From the NCBI RefSeq assembly GCF_039544205.1, contig NZ_BAABLF010000013.1, positions 62,001 through 126,000 of the forward strand: a stretch of DNA of 64,000 nucleotides, written 5' to 3'. Below the pieces are notes generated by a model. It saw only the letters and a list, made by a program, of their open reading frames with translations, was not told the origin of the DNA and did no database searches. The position numbers and the translations under genes are program-made. Numbering within the stretch: the first letter of the stretch is position 1; each line of letters opens with the position of its first letter. Source of the stretch: Ferrimonas gelatinilytica. GTDB taxonomy: Bacteria > Pseudomonadota > Gammaproteobacteria > Enterobacterales > Shewanellaceae. Below are positions 6,900-16,370 of this stretch, piece after piece.

Positions 6900-9068
6900 A
6901 TGTTTCGTAACTCTGTCCTCGCCGCAGGTATCGCCCTGGCCCTGAGTGGCTGCAGCGGCGTGCCTACTGGCACCGATGCCAATACCGAAGCGGCAACCGA
7001 GGCTGCCATTACCCTTCCCGCCAGCAACCCCTTTGCTCAGATCAGCCCGCTCGATTACCACACCCCGGATTTCTCGCGCATCGAAGATCGGCACTTCAAG
7101 CCGGCATTCGAGGTCGGCATGGCTCAGCAACTGGCGGAGATCGACCAGATCGCTAACAACCCTGAGCCGGCAACGTTCGAAAATACTCTGGTCGCACTGG
7201 AAACCAGCGGGGCGCTGCTTGGCCGGGTTGCCAGCGTGTTCTACAACCTCACCAGCTCCACCAACAACGACGTTCGTCGTCAGTTGCAGGCAGAGTTAAG
7301 CCCCAAGATGTCCGAGCATCAGGACAACATCTATCTCAACGCCAAGCTATTTGATCGTGTCGATGGTCTCTACCAGCGCCGAGATGAGTTGGGGCTGGAC
7401 AGCGAGTCGCTGCGCCTTTTGGAAGTGACCCACCAACAGTTCGTGCTCTCCGGCGCCAAGTTGAACCCGGAGCAGAAGCTCAAGGTTCGGGCTCTTAATA
7501 AAGCGCTGGCGGAGACCACCAATACCTTCAGTGAAAACCTGCTATCCGCCTCCGAAGCCAGTGCGGTGCGGGTGAAGGATCGGGCACGCCTGGCCGGATT
7601 GAGCGAAGGGGAGATCCAGGGGGCCGCTGCGGCAGCCAAAGCGGCGGGATACGAAGGGGAGTACCTTTTGGTGCTGACCAATACCACCCGCCAGTCGGTA
7701 CTCAGCAGCCTCAAAGATCGCGCTCTGCGGGAGCAGGTGTGGAAGGCATCCGCCTACCGTGCCACCGAGGGAGAGTTTGATAACCGTCAGGTGCTGCTGA
7801 AGATTGCCAAGCTGCGGGCCGAGAAGGCGGCGCTGTTCGGCTTCAACAACTGGGCCGAATACAAGCTGCAGAGTCAGATGGCCAAAACGCCGGAGCGGGT
7901 ACTGGAACTGCTGGGCAGCATGGCGCCGAAAGTGGTTGCCAATACCACCGTAGAAGCGGATGCGATCCGCGCGGTGATGGCCGCGGAAGGGACCGACTTT
8001 GAACTGCAGCCTTGGGATTGGTTCTACTACGGTGAGAAGGTGCGTCAGCAGACCTACAACCTGGACCAGGCCGAAGTGAGCCAGTATCTGGAGTTTAATC
8101 GGGTGCTGGAGGACGGCGTCTTCTACACCATGGAGCGTCTGTTCGGCATCACCTTTAAGCCCCGCCCTGACCTGCCGGTGTACCACCCGGACGTTACCGC
8201 CTACGAGATCTTTGATCACGACGGGACGCCCATGGGACTCTTCTACGCTGACTACTTCGCCCGTGATGGCAAGCGCGGTGGTGCCTGGATGAATGTCTTT
8301 GTGGGCCAGTCCAAGCTGCTGGAGCAGAAGCCGGTGATCATCAACGTGATGAACATCAACAAGGCTGCGGATGGGCAGCCCCAGCTGGTCTCCTTTGATG
8401 AGGCCACCACCATGTTCCACGAGATGGGCCACGCGGTGCACGGGTTATTCTCCGACGTGACCTACCCGAGTCTGGCCGGCACCGCGGTGTCCCGGGACTT
8501 CGTCGAGTTTCCCTCCACCTTCCAGGAGGACTGGGCCTTCCATCCTGATGTGATTGCAAACTACGCCAAGCATCATGAAACCAACGCACCCATCCCGCAG
8601 GAGTTGCTGGATAAGGTGCTGGCGGCGGCCAAGTTCAATAAGGGCTTCGATACCCTGGAGTATCTCTCCTCCGCCCTGCTGGACATGGAGTGGCACAGCA
8701 TCGGCGTGGACGCACAGATCGACGACGTGGCAGCGTTTGAGCAGGCGGCCCTGGAGCGAAACGGCGTGGCGTTGGATCACACCCCGCCCCGTTACAAGTC
8801 CAGCTACTTTGCCCACATCTTTTCCAGCCCAACCGGCTACTCTGCTGGCTACTACGCCTACATGTGGAGCGAGATCCTGGCAGCGGATGCCTTTGCTCAT
8901 ATTCGTGAGACCGGTGGCCTGACCCGTGAGCGCGGCGATGCCTTCCGCAAGGGGATCCTTGCCGTGGGCAACAGCCAGGACCTGATGGAAACCTACAAGG
9001 GGTTCAAAGGGGCCGAGCCGACCACCGAGGCTCTGCTGATCCGCCGCGGCATCGCGCTGGAACAGTAA
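6900..9068 (+). CDS. dcp: M3 family peptidyl-dipeptidase, lipoprotein
   Basis: A 722-residue zinc metallopeptidase of the thimet-oligopeptidase (M3) family, Dcp branch, which removes C-terminal dipeptides from peptides. The zinc motif HEMGH is at 507-511, with the third ligand Glu likely at 536 (FVEFPSTFQEDW). The C-terminal substrate loop YFAHIFSSPTGYSAGYYAY is intact. The N-terminus is a lipoprotein signal (ALALSGC, lipidated Cys near residue 19), so the protein is anchored in the envelope, unlike E. coli Dcp (681 aa, no lipobox). The ATG at 6900 follows AAGGAG. It stands alone and is followed by a strong terminator. Confidence 0.93.
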   Translation: MFRNSVLAAGIALALSGCSGVPTGTDANTEAATEAAITLPASNPFAQISPLDYHTPDFSRIEDRHFKPAFEVGMAQQLAEIDQIANNPEPATFENTLVALETSGALLGRVASVFYNLTSSTNNDVRRQLQAELSPKMSEHQDNIYLNAKLFDRVDGLYQRRDELGLDSESLRLLEVTHQQFVLSGAKLNPEQKLKVRALNKALAETTNTFSENLLSASEASAVRVKDRARLAGLSEGEIQGAAAAAKAAGYEGEYLLVLTNTTRQSVLSSLKDRALREQVWKASAYRATEGEFDNRQVLLKIAKLRAEKAALFGFNNWAEYKLQSQMAKTPERVLELLGSMAPKVVANTTVEADAIRAVMAAEGTDFELQPWDWFYYGEKVRQQTYNLDQAEVSQYLEFNRVLEDGVFYTMERLFGITFKPRPDLPVYHPDVTAYEIFDHDGTPMGLFYADYFARDGKRGGAWMNVFVGQSKLLEQKPVIINVMNINKAADGQPQLVSFDEATTMFHEMGHAVHGLFSDVTYPSLAGTAVSRDFVEFPSTFQEDWAFHPDVIANYAKHHETNAPIPQELLDKVLAAAKFNKGFDTLEYLSSALLDMEWHSIGVDAQIDDVAAFEQAALERNGVALDHTPPRYKSSYFAHIFSSPTGYSAGYYAYMWSEILAADAFAHIRETGGLTRERGDAFRKGILAVGNSQDLMETYKGFKGAEPTTEALLIRRGIALEQ

Positions 9069-9082
9069 GTCCTTTCCCACTG

Positions 9083-9110
9083 AAAAAACCCGCCATCTGG
9101 CGGGTTTTTT
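9083..9110. terminator. Rho-independent terminator after dcp
   Basis: A 12-bp perfect inverted repeat AAAAAACCCGCC / GGCGGGTTTTTT has a 4-base loop and could work in both directions. Confidence 0.9.
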
Positions 9111-9369
9111 GATGGTGTTGAACCTGGACTCAGTTTTTCTTGGGGGGCACCATGCGGTTGCGGATCAGGGATTTCGCCCCCAGCTCGAGCGGGAGAGCGC
9201 CCGTAAACAGGCGGCCCAAAGGCTGCTGCAGGCCATGCTGGGGCAGGGCTCTTTGCGAGATTGGCATAAAACCCTCGACATACTGGCCCCGGATGCGCAC
9301 TTGTCCAGGTTGCAACAGCAGGGCTTCGATAAGAAAGCCTCCCTGCACCTCAAATGGTTATCAAAAGAT

Positions 9370-10110
9370 ATGAACGAACATGACAGCTACATGGCCGATT
9401 TTATGACGGTCTTTCAACCCCTGGAACGCTGGGGGCCCGGCAGTGACGCCGACAGCCTGAGGGCATTGGCTGCGGTTCCTGGCCGCCCCTCTGCGGCGCT
9501 GGATATCGGTTGTGGCAAAGGCCTGGCGACGCTGCTGCTGGCACGGGAGAGCAGGGCGCGGATCACCGCGGTGGACAATGAGGGCACGGCGCTGGAAGCG
9601 CTGGCTCTGCGGGCGGCACAGCAGGGTCTGGCTGACAGGGTAACCACCGTGTGTGCCAGCATGACAGAACTGCCCTTTGCCGACGCCAGTTTTGACCTGC
9701 TCTGGTCCGAAGGGGCGGCCTACATCATGGGCATTGAGAACGCTCTGGAGCAGTGGCGGAGGTTGCTCAAACCCGGGGGCGTGCTGGTGCTCAGCGACCT
9801 GGTGTGGCTCACCGATACGCCGACTGCCGACACCGAGGCGTTCTGGCAACGGGAGTACCCGGATATGCAGTCCGTGGCCACTCGTGTCCGGCAGATGGCG
9901 TCGGCGGACTACGAGGTGCTGTCACATTTCACCCTAAGCCAAAGGGCCTGGGAGAACTACTCTCGGCCCCTGAAGGCGCGCATCGAGGCGTTGCGTGACA
10001 CCCTCCCCGGTTCGGCGGCGCTGGCGGATATCACCACCGAGGTGGACCTCTATGAGCACCACCTGGACCAGTTTGGTTACCAGATGTTCGTTCTCCGGCT
10101 CCTGCCCTGA
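9370..10110 (+). CDS. Class I SAM-dependent methyltransferase
   Basis: From MNEHDSYMADF this is a 246-residue Rossmann-fold methyltransferase. The SAM-binding motif I is ALDIGCGKGLATLL, followed by the acidic end of strand 2 (ITAVDNEG), motif III-IV FDLLWSEGAAY and the post-IV LLKPGGVLVLSDLVW. The substrate is unknown. The start is uncertain. The frame is open to an ATG at 9112, directly after the dcp terminator, and the intervening 86 codons show third-position GC enrichment like coding DNA. I keep 9370 because the length from there is usual for such enzymes, but a longer protein of up to 332 aa is possible. Confidence 0.75.
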   Translation: MNEHDSYMADFMTVFQPLERWGPGSDADSLRALAAVPGRPSAALDIGCGKGLATLLLARESRARITAVDNEGTALEALALRAAQQGLADRVTTVCASMTELPFADASFDLLWSEGAAYIMGIENALEQWRRLLKPGGVLVLSDLVWLTDTPTADTEAFWQREYPDMQSVATRVRQMASADYEVLSHFTLSQRAWENYSRPLKARIEALRDTLPGSAALADITTEVDLYEHHLDQFGYQMFVLRLLP

Positions 10111-10377
10111 GTGTGGAGTCGATTTTCCCTTTTCGACCCTGTTCTGCTGGATTTCCTGCCATTTCGCGGGCCGTTAGGGGGCAGCTCGCGGCTTAGTGCG
10201 GGCGACCCCATCATCGCCGGCACAGGTTCCTTTTATTGCGGAGTCGGTGGTGAGTTTTTTTCGTTTTAATGCGCTTCCCTTTGCCCTATGTTGGCACCAC
10301 GGGGGCTTTCCGGTCTTGGCCGGGTGAGCCGAAAAGGAGGGGCGCCGATGCGGGCGGCCGACAAGGGAGTTTCACGG

Positions 10378-11175
10378 ATGACCACAAGGATCATGATCAC
10401 CGGGGCGGGTTCCGGCCTCGGCCGGGCCCTGGCCCGGCACTGGAAGGAACACCGCCTGTTGCTGACGGACCTGGACGGTGCTGCGGTAGCGACGGTGGCG
10501 GAGGAGATCAACAGTGAGGGTGGCAGGGCGATCGCCATGGCCGGCGACATCACCGACCGCTACACCTGGCATGCCCAGGCCCACTGGCTCGATACCCACT
10601 GGGGCGGGCTGGACTGGCTGGTGAACAACGCCGGGATCGCCACCGCCGGCGGATTCGCCACGGAATCCCTGGAGCAGTGGCGCACGGTGATGGAGGTGGA
10701 CCTGCTCGGTGCGGTGCAGGGGTGCCAGGTAATGGCCCCCCTTTTGCGTAAGAGCGGTGGCGCCATCCTCAATATCGCCTCCTCTGCCGGCTTGCAGCCG
10801 ATGCCGAGGATGGGAAGTTACTGTGCGGCCAAGGCTGCCCTGGTCTCCTTCTCAGAGTCTCTCAAGCTGGAGCTGTGGGATGCGGGGGTCTCGGTAAGCG
10901 TGGCCTGTCCCGCCTTCTTCAAAACTGCCCTGGGGGATCGTTTGCGCAGCTCGGATCCCGCCATGGCACCGATACTGGCCCGGTTGTTTGAGCGGGCCCC
11001 CATGACGGCGGACGAAGTGGCGGCGCAGATCGCTCACCAGTTCGAGCAGCAAGAGTTCCTGATTGTGCCCCACCCGGCGACCCGCAAGGCACTGCGCCTG
11101 AGGCGCTGGCTCCCCCTCTCCCGCTATCTCACGATGCTGGCCAGCCAGACCGCCCGACTGAGAAACGCGACCTGA
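10378..11175 (+). CDS. Short-chain dehydrogenase/reductase
   Basis: A 265-residue SDR oxidoreductase. It has the NAD(P) glycine motif TGAGSGLG near the N-terminus, the NNAG motif (WLVNNAGIA), the catalytic Ser (LNIASSAG) and YxxxK (YCAAKAALV). The C-terminal part after the catalytic core is basic and Arg-rich. An in-frame ATG 30 bases upstream (10348) has an even better Shine-Dalgarno (AAGGAGGGG), so ten more residues are possible. A second SDR gene follows 87 bases downstream in the same direction, probably in one transcript. The substrate is unknown. Confidence 0.87.
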   Translation: MTTRIMITGAGSGLGRALARHWKEHRLLLTDLDGAAVATVAEEINSEGGRAIAMAGDITDRYTWHAQAHWLDTHWGGLDWLVNNAGIATAGGFATESLEQWRTVMEVDLLGAVQGCQVMAPLLRKSGGAILNIASSAGLQPMPRMGSYCAAKAALVSFSESLKLELWDAGVSVSVACPAFFKTALGDRLRSSDPAMAPILARLFERAPMTADEVAAQIAHQFEQQEFLIVPHPATRKALRLRRWLPLSRYLTMLASQTARLRNAT

Positions 11176-11262
11176 ACAACCCGAGGACCCTGGCGACTGC
11201 CCGGCCTTAGGCCCTGTCCACCAGAGGGTGGGTGAGGATCCGCAACAGAAAAGGAGTGACGA

Positions 11263-12012
11263 GTGCGAAAAAACATATTGATCACCGGGGCCAGCTCCGG
11301 ACTGGGTCGGGGGATGGCACTGGAGTTTGCCGCCCGGGGACGGGACTTGGCACTGTGCGCCCGACGCACCGAACGGCTGGAGCAGCTGAAGGCTGAGATC
11401 CAGCGCGAGTACCCGCAGTGTCGGGTGTTCGTGCGGGCGTTGGATGTGAATGATCACCAGCAGGTGTTCGAGGTGTTCGAGGCTTTCCGTGAGGATCTGG
11501 GGGGGACCCTGGACCGGGTGATCGTGAACGCCGGCATGGGCAAGGGGGCCTCCATCGGTACCGGCCATTTTGAGGCCAACCGGGAAACCGCCATGACCAA
11601 CTTCATTGCCGCCCTGGCCCAGTGCGAAGCGGCGATGGGGATATTCCGGCAGCAAAACGCTGGTCACCTGGTCACCATCTCTTCGGTCAGTGCGGTGCGC
11701 GGTTTTCGCCGCGCCATGACGGTGTACGCTGCGACCAAGGCGGCACTGACCACCCTGAGTGAAGGGATCCGGGCAGACGTGCTTGATACGCCGATCCGGG
11801 TGACCACAGTGCACCCGGGGTTCATCCGCACCGAGCTCAATGAGAAGGTCAAAAAGGTGCCCTTTATTGTCGATACCGAGACCGGCTGTCGAGCCATGGT
11901 CAGGGCGATCGAGCAGGAGGGCAGCAACGTCTATGTTCCCAGTTGGCCCTGGGCCTGGATGCAATACCTGCTGCGCTTGCTGCCGCTGTCGCAGGTGCGC
12001 CGATTCAGCTGA
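11263..12012 (+). CDS. Short-chain dehydrogenase/reductase
   Basis: A 249-residue SDR that begins at GTG after an AAAAGGAG site. It shows TGASSGLG cofactor binding, RVIVNAGMG in place of the common NNAG, the catalytic SSVSAVRG and YAATKAALT, and the post-catalytic HPGFIRTEL. The C-terminus (WPWAWMQYLLRLLPLSQ) is hydrophobic and may sit on the membrane, as in several lipid-modifying SDRs. It is distantly related to the preceding SDR. Substrate unknown. Confidence 0.88.
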   Translation: MRKNILITGASSGLGRGMALEFAARGRDLALCARRTERLEQLKAEIQREYPQCRVFVRALDVNDHQQVFEVFEAFREDLGGTLDRVIVNAGMGKGASIGTGHFEANRETAMTNFIAALAQCEAAMGIFRQQNAGHLVTISSVSAVRGFRRAMTVYAATKAALTTLSEGIRADVLDTPIRVTTVHPGFIRTELNEKVKKVPFIVDTETGCRAMVRAIEQEGSNVYVPSWPWAWMQYLLRLLPLSQVRRFS

Positions 12013-12030
12013 TAGCCGACTTTTGAGCGG

Positions 12031-12459
12031 TCAGTGCGAATGGGGCTGGGGTGGGTTCAGGAAGTGATCCCGGGCCAGGTCGTAGCCCCAGTTGTAGAGC
12101 ACCGAATAGACCATGCAGAACAGGGCGAAGCCGATATCCAGCAGCAGCGCCGGCCAGAAAGGCAGTTGCAGCTGCCACATCAGGAAGGGGGTGGTGATCA
12201 GTAGCAATCCCAGCTCGAAGCTGACCCCGTGCCAGATCCTCAACCTCAGCCCCCGGGCTAGGCGCTGGGCGCCATAAAGCCAGTCAAACCCCAGGTTGAA
12301 CACGTAGTTCCACAGCACGGTGAGCAGCGAGACGCCGATCAGGGCCACCGATAGGGTGTCGATGGGGTGGCCGGTGATCAGGATGCTGATGGGAACGGCA
12401 AGGCTGAGAAAGCCGATCTCAAACAGAATGGCGTGAAGAATGCGCTCTAGCGGGCTCAT
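12031..12459 (-). CDS. PACE family efflux transporter (AceI-like)
   Basis: A 142-residue inner-membrane protein with four predicted helices arranged as two bacterial-transmembrane-pair repeats (formerly DUF2061). The repeats are visible as RILHAILFEIGFL...WNYVFNLGFDWL and RIWHGVSFELGLL...YNWGYDLARD. This is the signature of proteobacterial antimicrobial compound efflux (PACE) pumps, proton-coupled exporters of biocides such as chlorhexidine and of short diamines. The membrane-embedded Glu of the first helix is present (LFEIGF). The start MSPLER is used because the upstream 14 codons do not match the family. It is divergent from a LysR gene, as aceI is from aceR. Confidence 0.9.
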   Translation of the reverse strand: MSPLERILHAILFEIGFLSLAVPISILITGHPIDTLSVALIGVSLLTVLWNYVFNLGFDWLYGAQRLARGLRLRIWHGVSFELGLLLITTPFLMWQLQLPFWPALLLDIGFALFCMVYSVLYNWGYDLARDHFLNPPQPHSH

Positions 12460-12552
12460 GAGGGTGTCCTTGTTGGGGCGAATCCGGGTATGGCGAACCA
12501 TTCTATTGATGATTATGATGGGAGCTAGTTAGCTACTATCAGGATTACTGAT

Positions 12553-13437
12553 ATGTTTAATGCCGAGCAGCTCAAGATGCTGGTGTTCAGTGCCGAGTTG
12601 GGCTCCTTTTCCGCTGCTGCCCGCAAACTGGGTAAGGCCCAGTCTGCGGTAAGCCAGGGGATCGCCAATCTTGAGATCGACTTGGATTGCCAACTGTTTG
12701 ATCGGCGTGGTCGCAGCCCTGTGCTGACCGATGCGGGACGTCGCCTGCTGCCCTACGCCCAGGCGACTCTGGGGATGGCGGCGGGGTTGCAGCAAGCGGC
12801 CCAGGCGTTGGCGTCGGGCCACGAAGAGCAGCTGGTCCTGGCCATCGACGAGGCCCTGATGATGCCGGGAATGGAGCGGATCCTGGCGGCGTTCGCGGAG
12901 CAGTTTCCCGCCACCGAGTTGGAGCTTCAGACGGTACCCAGCCCCGATATGCGCGGTTGGATCCAGCAGGGCGCGGCGGACATCGGCCTGATGTTTGCCG
13001 ATCTGGAGATGCCGCAGGAACTCTCCCTGTGCTATCTCGGCAGTGTTCCCTTCCTGGTGGTGGCGGCGGAGGAGCATCCCCTGGCGGCACTTGAGTCGGT
13101 GGACCTGGATGCCTGCCAGCGGCACCGTCAGTTGCTGGTGCGGGGATTCGACGGCGCGGGTCTGTCCCATTTCCCACCGATGTCGGCGCAGATCTGGTGG
13201 ACCAACACCTTCTATTTGATGCGTACGCTGGTATTGCAGGGACTGGGTTGGGCCTACCTGCCGGAGCACCTGGCTCGCCGGGAGATCCGCCAGGGTCGGC
13301 TGGTAGTCCTACCGGTGGAGTTTGATCACCGTCCCTGGCGGGCACCGGTGGAGCGGATCATGCTAAAACACCGCGAGCCCGGGCCGGCGCTGGCCTGGCT
13401 GTCGCAAGAGTTGCAGAACCTTTTCGAGGACCGCTGA
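12553..13437 (+). CDS. LysR-family regulator next to PACE pump
   Basis: A 294-residue LysR protein. The N-terminal helix-turn-helix (residues 3-60, GSFSAAARKLGKAQSAVS) is followed by the effector-binding domain. It is transcribed away from the PACE pump gene across 93 bases that contain both promoters. In Acinetobacter a LysR regulator (AceR) activates the divergent aceI pump. The same role is inferred here from arrangement only. An AATGCC start context gives ATG at 12553. Confidence 0.88.
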   Translation: MFNAEQLKMLVFSAELGSFSAAARKLGKAQSAVSQGIANLEIDLDCQLFDRRGRSPVLTDAGRRLLPYAQATLGMAAGLQQAAQALASGHEEQLVLAIDEALMMPGMERILAAFAEQFPATELELQTVPSPDMRGWIQQGAADIGLMFADLEMPQELSLCYLGSVPFLVVAAEEHPLAALESVDLDACQRHRQLLVRGFDGAGLSHFPPMSAQIWWTNTFYLMRTLVLQGLGWAYLPEHLARREIRQGRLVVLPVEFDHRPWRAPVERIMLKHREPGPALAWLSQELQNLFEDR

Positions 13438-13543
13438 TGTTAAGAGGCAGAGCGGGGGGCGTCAGGTTGATTCAGTCCCAGGCTGTGGCGATAGCGGAGT
13501 ATCCCCACCCTTCCATCCTCCTTTTACCTTTGCGGAGCCCACC

Positions 13544-14404
13544 ATGACCATCACTGATCTTTACACCTACCCGGTGAAGTCCCTGCAGGGGATCCGCCTG
13601 ACCGAGGCGGAAGTGTCGGATACCGGCCTGCCCTGGGATCGTCACTGGATGGTGGTCGATGCCCGAGGCCGGTTCGTGACCCAGCGGCAACTGCCCGCCA
13701 TGGCCACGCTGACCACGGCCCTGACCGACAGGGAGCTGGTGTTGAGCCAGGGCGAGGAGCGCCTGAGACTCCCGCTGAGAAGGCGCCCACTGCCATCGAC
13801 GCCGGTGCAGGTGTGGGAGAGTGAACTCAGTGCCGGTGATGAGGGGGAAGCGGCCTCCCGCTGGCTGACGGCCCGCCTTGGCTTGTTCCGCGGAGCGCCC
13901 CTGAGGTTGGTGCGCTTTGGGCCGGATCAGCGACGGGCGGTAGCGCTGGATGGTGCTGAACTCGGAACCTCCCATACCCAGTTTGCAGATGGCTTTCCCT
14001 TCCTGGTGGCGGCAGGCAACTCCCTGGAACGCCTGAACGCGGCGCTTCGGTTGGCTGGGCAAGACCCTGTCCCCATGACCCGCTTTCGGGCCAATATCGT
14101 GATTGCCGGGGTGCCGTCCCCCTTCGCCGAGCTTGGCAATGCCAGGCTCACGCATCGGCAGTGCCAAATCGGCCTGTGCAAGCCCTGCGAGCGATGCCCC
14201 GTGGTCACCGTGGATCAACGCAGTGGCACACGTGCCCAGCCCAAGGAGCCGTTGCGGACCCTGAGACAGCTGGATCTGCTGGGAGATGGCCGGGCCTACT
14301 TCGGTGGCAATGGTGTCCTGCTCTCTGGGCAGGGCGGGATTATCCGCATCGGCGATCCCCTTTGCTGGTCACCGAGCGATTCCTCGGACCGGTTCGTGCG
14401 TTGA
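13544..14404 (+). CDS. MOSC domain protein (YcbX/mARC-like)
   Basis: 286 aa. The N-terminal MOSC beta-barrel domain (LYTYPVKSLQG, WDRHWMVVDARGRFVTQRQ) is followed by the MOSC core with RFRANIVIAG and the molybdenum-cofactor Cys region around CKPCERCPVV. The family reduces N-hydroxylated bases using molybdenum cofactor. E. coli YcbX (369 aa) carries an extra C-terminal 2Fe-2S ferredoxin domain that is absent here, so an external electron donor would be needed. It stands between a LysR gene and gnd. The RBS is a plain GGAG about ten bases before the ATG. Confidence 0.87.
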   Translation: MTITDLYTYPVKSLQGIRLTEAEVSDTGLPWDRHWMVVDARGRFVTQRQLPAMATLTTALTDRELVLSQGEERLRLPLRRRPLPSTPVQVWESELSAGDEGEAASRWLTARLGLFRGAPLRLVRFGPDQRRAVALDGAELGTSHTQFADGFPFLVAAGNSLERLNAALRLAGQDPVPMTRFRANIVIAGVPSPFAELGNARLTHRQCQIGLCKPCERCPVVTVDQRSGTRAQPKEPLRTLRQLDLLGDGRAYFGGNGVLLSGQGGIIRIGDPLCWSPSDSSDRFVR

Positions 14405-14516
14405 GGCAGCACTGCTGCTTTTCTCATCCTCCGCTTATGCGCTTCCGGCCGGGCGGATCAACGCCAGCTATCAACTACCCTTTCCAGATCGCGCCGAAAT
14501 TAACGACGTTTCACAC

Positions 14517-14545
14517 TTACCCTCAGCCTATGGGACGGTTATAAT
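14517..14545 (+). promoter_or_regulatory. Sigma70-type promoter of gnd
   Basis: TTACCC at 14517-14522 and a perfect TATAAT at 14540-14545 are separated by 17 bases, placing transcription start about 40 bases before the gnd ATG. Confidence 0.6.
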
Positions 14546-14590
14546 CCGCCGCGTTTTTCGCATCTGTAACTTTTTTTCAGGGGATGGCAC

Positions 14591-16102
14591 ATGGCGCTTT
14601 GCGATATTGGCTTTGTCGGTTTGGGAGTGATGGGTAAGAGTCTGGCCCTAAACCTCGCAGACAACGGTTACCAGGTGGCTGCGTTCGATCTGGATCAGGA
14701 CAAAGTTGACGCCGCCCTGGCCCAGGATAAGTTGGAAAATAACAACGTAGCCCGTGTGCAGGGTTGTGAATCTTTCCAGGCGCTGCTGGCCAGCGTGAAA
14801 GCCCCCCGAACCCTGGTGCTCTCCGTTCCTGCCGGGGCACCGGTCGACAGTGTCTGCCGGGCGCTGATCGAAGCGGGCATCGAGCCGGATGATACCGTGG
14901 TGGATACTGGTAACTCTCTCTGGACCGATACCGTGCGGCGGGAGAAGCAGTACGCCGGCCTGTTCATGTTCTTCTCTACCGCCGTCTCCGGCGGCGAAGC
15001 GGGCGCCCGCTTCGGCCCCTCCCTGATGCCCTCCGGCGATCTCCGTGCCTGGGAACGGATCAAACCCATGTGGCAGGCAATCGCCGCCAAGGTGGATCCG
15101 GACACCGGCAAGCCGATCGAGCGGGCGGAGCCGGGTAACCCGGTCAAGGAGGGGGAGCCCTGTGCCGAGTATATCGGCCCCAACGGTGCCGGCCACTACG
15201 TCAAGATGGTGCACAACGGCATCGAGTACGCGGACATGCAGCTGATCTGCGAAGCCTACCACGTGATGCGTGAGGGGATGGCGATGTCACCCCAGGCGAT
15301 CGCGGCAGTGTTCCGCCAATGGAACCAGGGTGTGCTGGACAGCTACCTGATGGAGATCAGCGCCGAGGTGCTGGAGCAGATGGATGAGGTCACCGGCCAA
15401 CCCCTGGTGGATGTGATCCTGGACCGGGCCGGTCAGAAAGGCACCGGCATGTGGACCGCCATGAGTGGCCTTGAGCTGGGCAGCCCGGTACCCACTATCG
15501 CCCAGTCGGTCTTTGCCCGCTCCATGTCCGGCCTTAAGAGCGAGCGTGTCGCGGCGTCCCAACTGCTGGCCGCCCCTCAGGTTGTACCCATGAGTGACGC
15601 CGAGCGTTCCGAGCTGATTCAGCAACTGCACGATGCGCTCTACTGTTCCAAGATCTGTGCCTATGCTCAGGGCTTCCAGTTGATGCATACCGCCGCCAAG
15701 GCCAATGGCTGGACCCTGGATTTTGCGGCCATCGCCAAGATCTGGCGGGCCGGCTGCATCATCCGCGCGGTGTTCCTGCAATCGATCTCCGATGCCTACC
15801 ATCGAAATGAAGATCTGGCCAACCTGCTGGTGGACGAGTTCTTTGCCGGTGAGATAGCCAGCAACCAGACCAACTGGCGTGCGGCCATTGCCCGTGCCAC
15901 GGTGATGGGGATCCCCTGTGGCGGCTTCAGCTCGGCGCTGGCTTACTACGACAGCTATCGCCTCGGGACACTGCCGGCCAACCTGTTGCAGGGTCAGCGG
16001 GATTACTTCGGTGCCCACACCTTCGAGCGTACCGATGCGCCGGCCGGCGAAAAATACCATGTCCAGTGGGGAACATCGGAACGTCGACAGCTCAAGATGT
16101 AA
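14591..16102 (+). CDS. gnd: 6-phosphogluconate dehydrogenase, decarboxylating
   Basis: A 503-residue enzyme of the oxidative pentose phosphate pathway that converts 6-phosphogluconate to ribulose 5-phosphate with NADP+. The Rossmann motif GFVGLGVMGKSLALN opens the protein. The substrate-binding FFSTAVSGGEAGARFGPSLMPSG segment is divided by AVSGGE. The catalytic Lys/Asn/Glu region (GAGHYVKMVHNGIEY) and the C-terminal YFGAHTFER are all intact. Residues 175-205 carry an insertion-like stretch (PIERAEPGNPVKEGEPC) relative to the 468-residue E. coli form. It has its own promoter and terminator. No zwf or pgl lies in the window. Confidence 0.96.
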   Translation: MALCDIGFVGLGVMGKSLALNLADNGYQVAAFDLDQDKVDAALAQDKLENNNVARVQGCESFQALLASVKAPRTLVLSVPAGAPVDSVCRALIEAGIEPDDTVVDTGNSLWTDTVRREKQYAGLFMFFSTAVSGGEAGARFGPSLMPSGDLRAWERIKPMWQAIAAKVDPDTGKPIERAEPGNPVKEGEPCAEYIGPNGAGHYVKMVHNGIEYADMQLICEAYHVMREGMAMSPQAIAAVFRQWNQGVLDSYLMEISAEVLEQMDEVTGQPLVDVILDRAGQKGTGMWTAMSGLELGSPVPTIAQSVFARSMSGLKSERVAASQLLAAPQVVPMSDAERSELIQQLHDALYCSKICAYAQGFQLMHTAAKANGWTLDFAAIAKIWRAGCIIRAVFLQSISDAYHRNEDLANLLVDEFFAGEIASNQTNWRAAIARATVMGIPCGGFSSALAYYDSYRLGTLPANLLQGQRDYFGAHTFERTDAPAGEKYHVQWGTSERRQLKM

Positions 16103-16115
16103 CCGTCTCTTCGCT

Positions 16116-16143
16116 AAAAAAGCCGCCTCCGGGCGGCTTTTTT
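16116..16143 (+). terminator. Rho-independent terminator after gnd
   Basis: AAAAAAGCCGCC / GGCGGCTTTTTT is a 12-bp perfect stem with a 4-base loop. Confidence 0.9.
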
Positions 16144-16370
16144 GCGTTTCCATTAAGGGGCAGTGAGCTCGTCGGTGGAGATGCTCTCTCGGCCAACGGG
16201 TTGCTTCTGCCGCAGGCCGGTGGGTCCTGTCGGGCACTTGTGCGCGGCGGTGCAGAGGAAAGATTGGCTTGCCAGTTGGCCCATCAACAACTTTACTTGC
16301 TGAAACGCCATGACATTGTCTCAGCAGCAGTAATGGAGCAGGGTGGCTGAACAATACAAAGGAGATTGTG

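Noticed and set aside
9130..9348. Minus-strand 72-codon ORF between dcp and the methyltransferase
   Set aside because: By hand count the codon-position GC pattern favours the plus strand here, and its GTG start has no good ribosome site.
14286..14590. Plus-strand frame with a signal-peptide-like stretch (LLLFSSSAYALPAG) before gnd
   Set aside because: It overlaps the end of the MOSC gene out of frame, has no own start and runs through the gnd promoter; perhaps a decayed remnant, not a gene.
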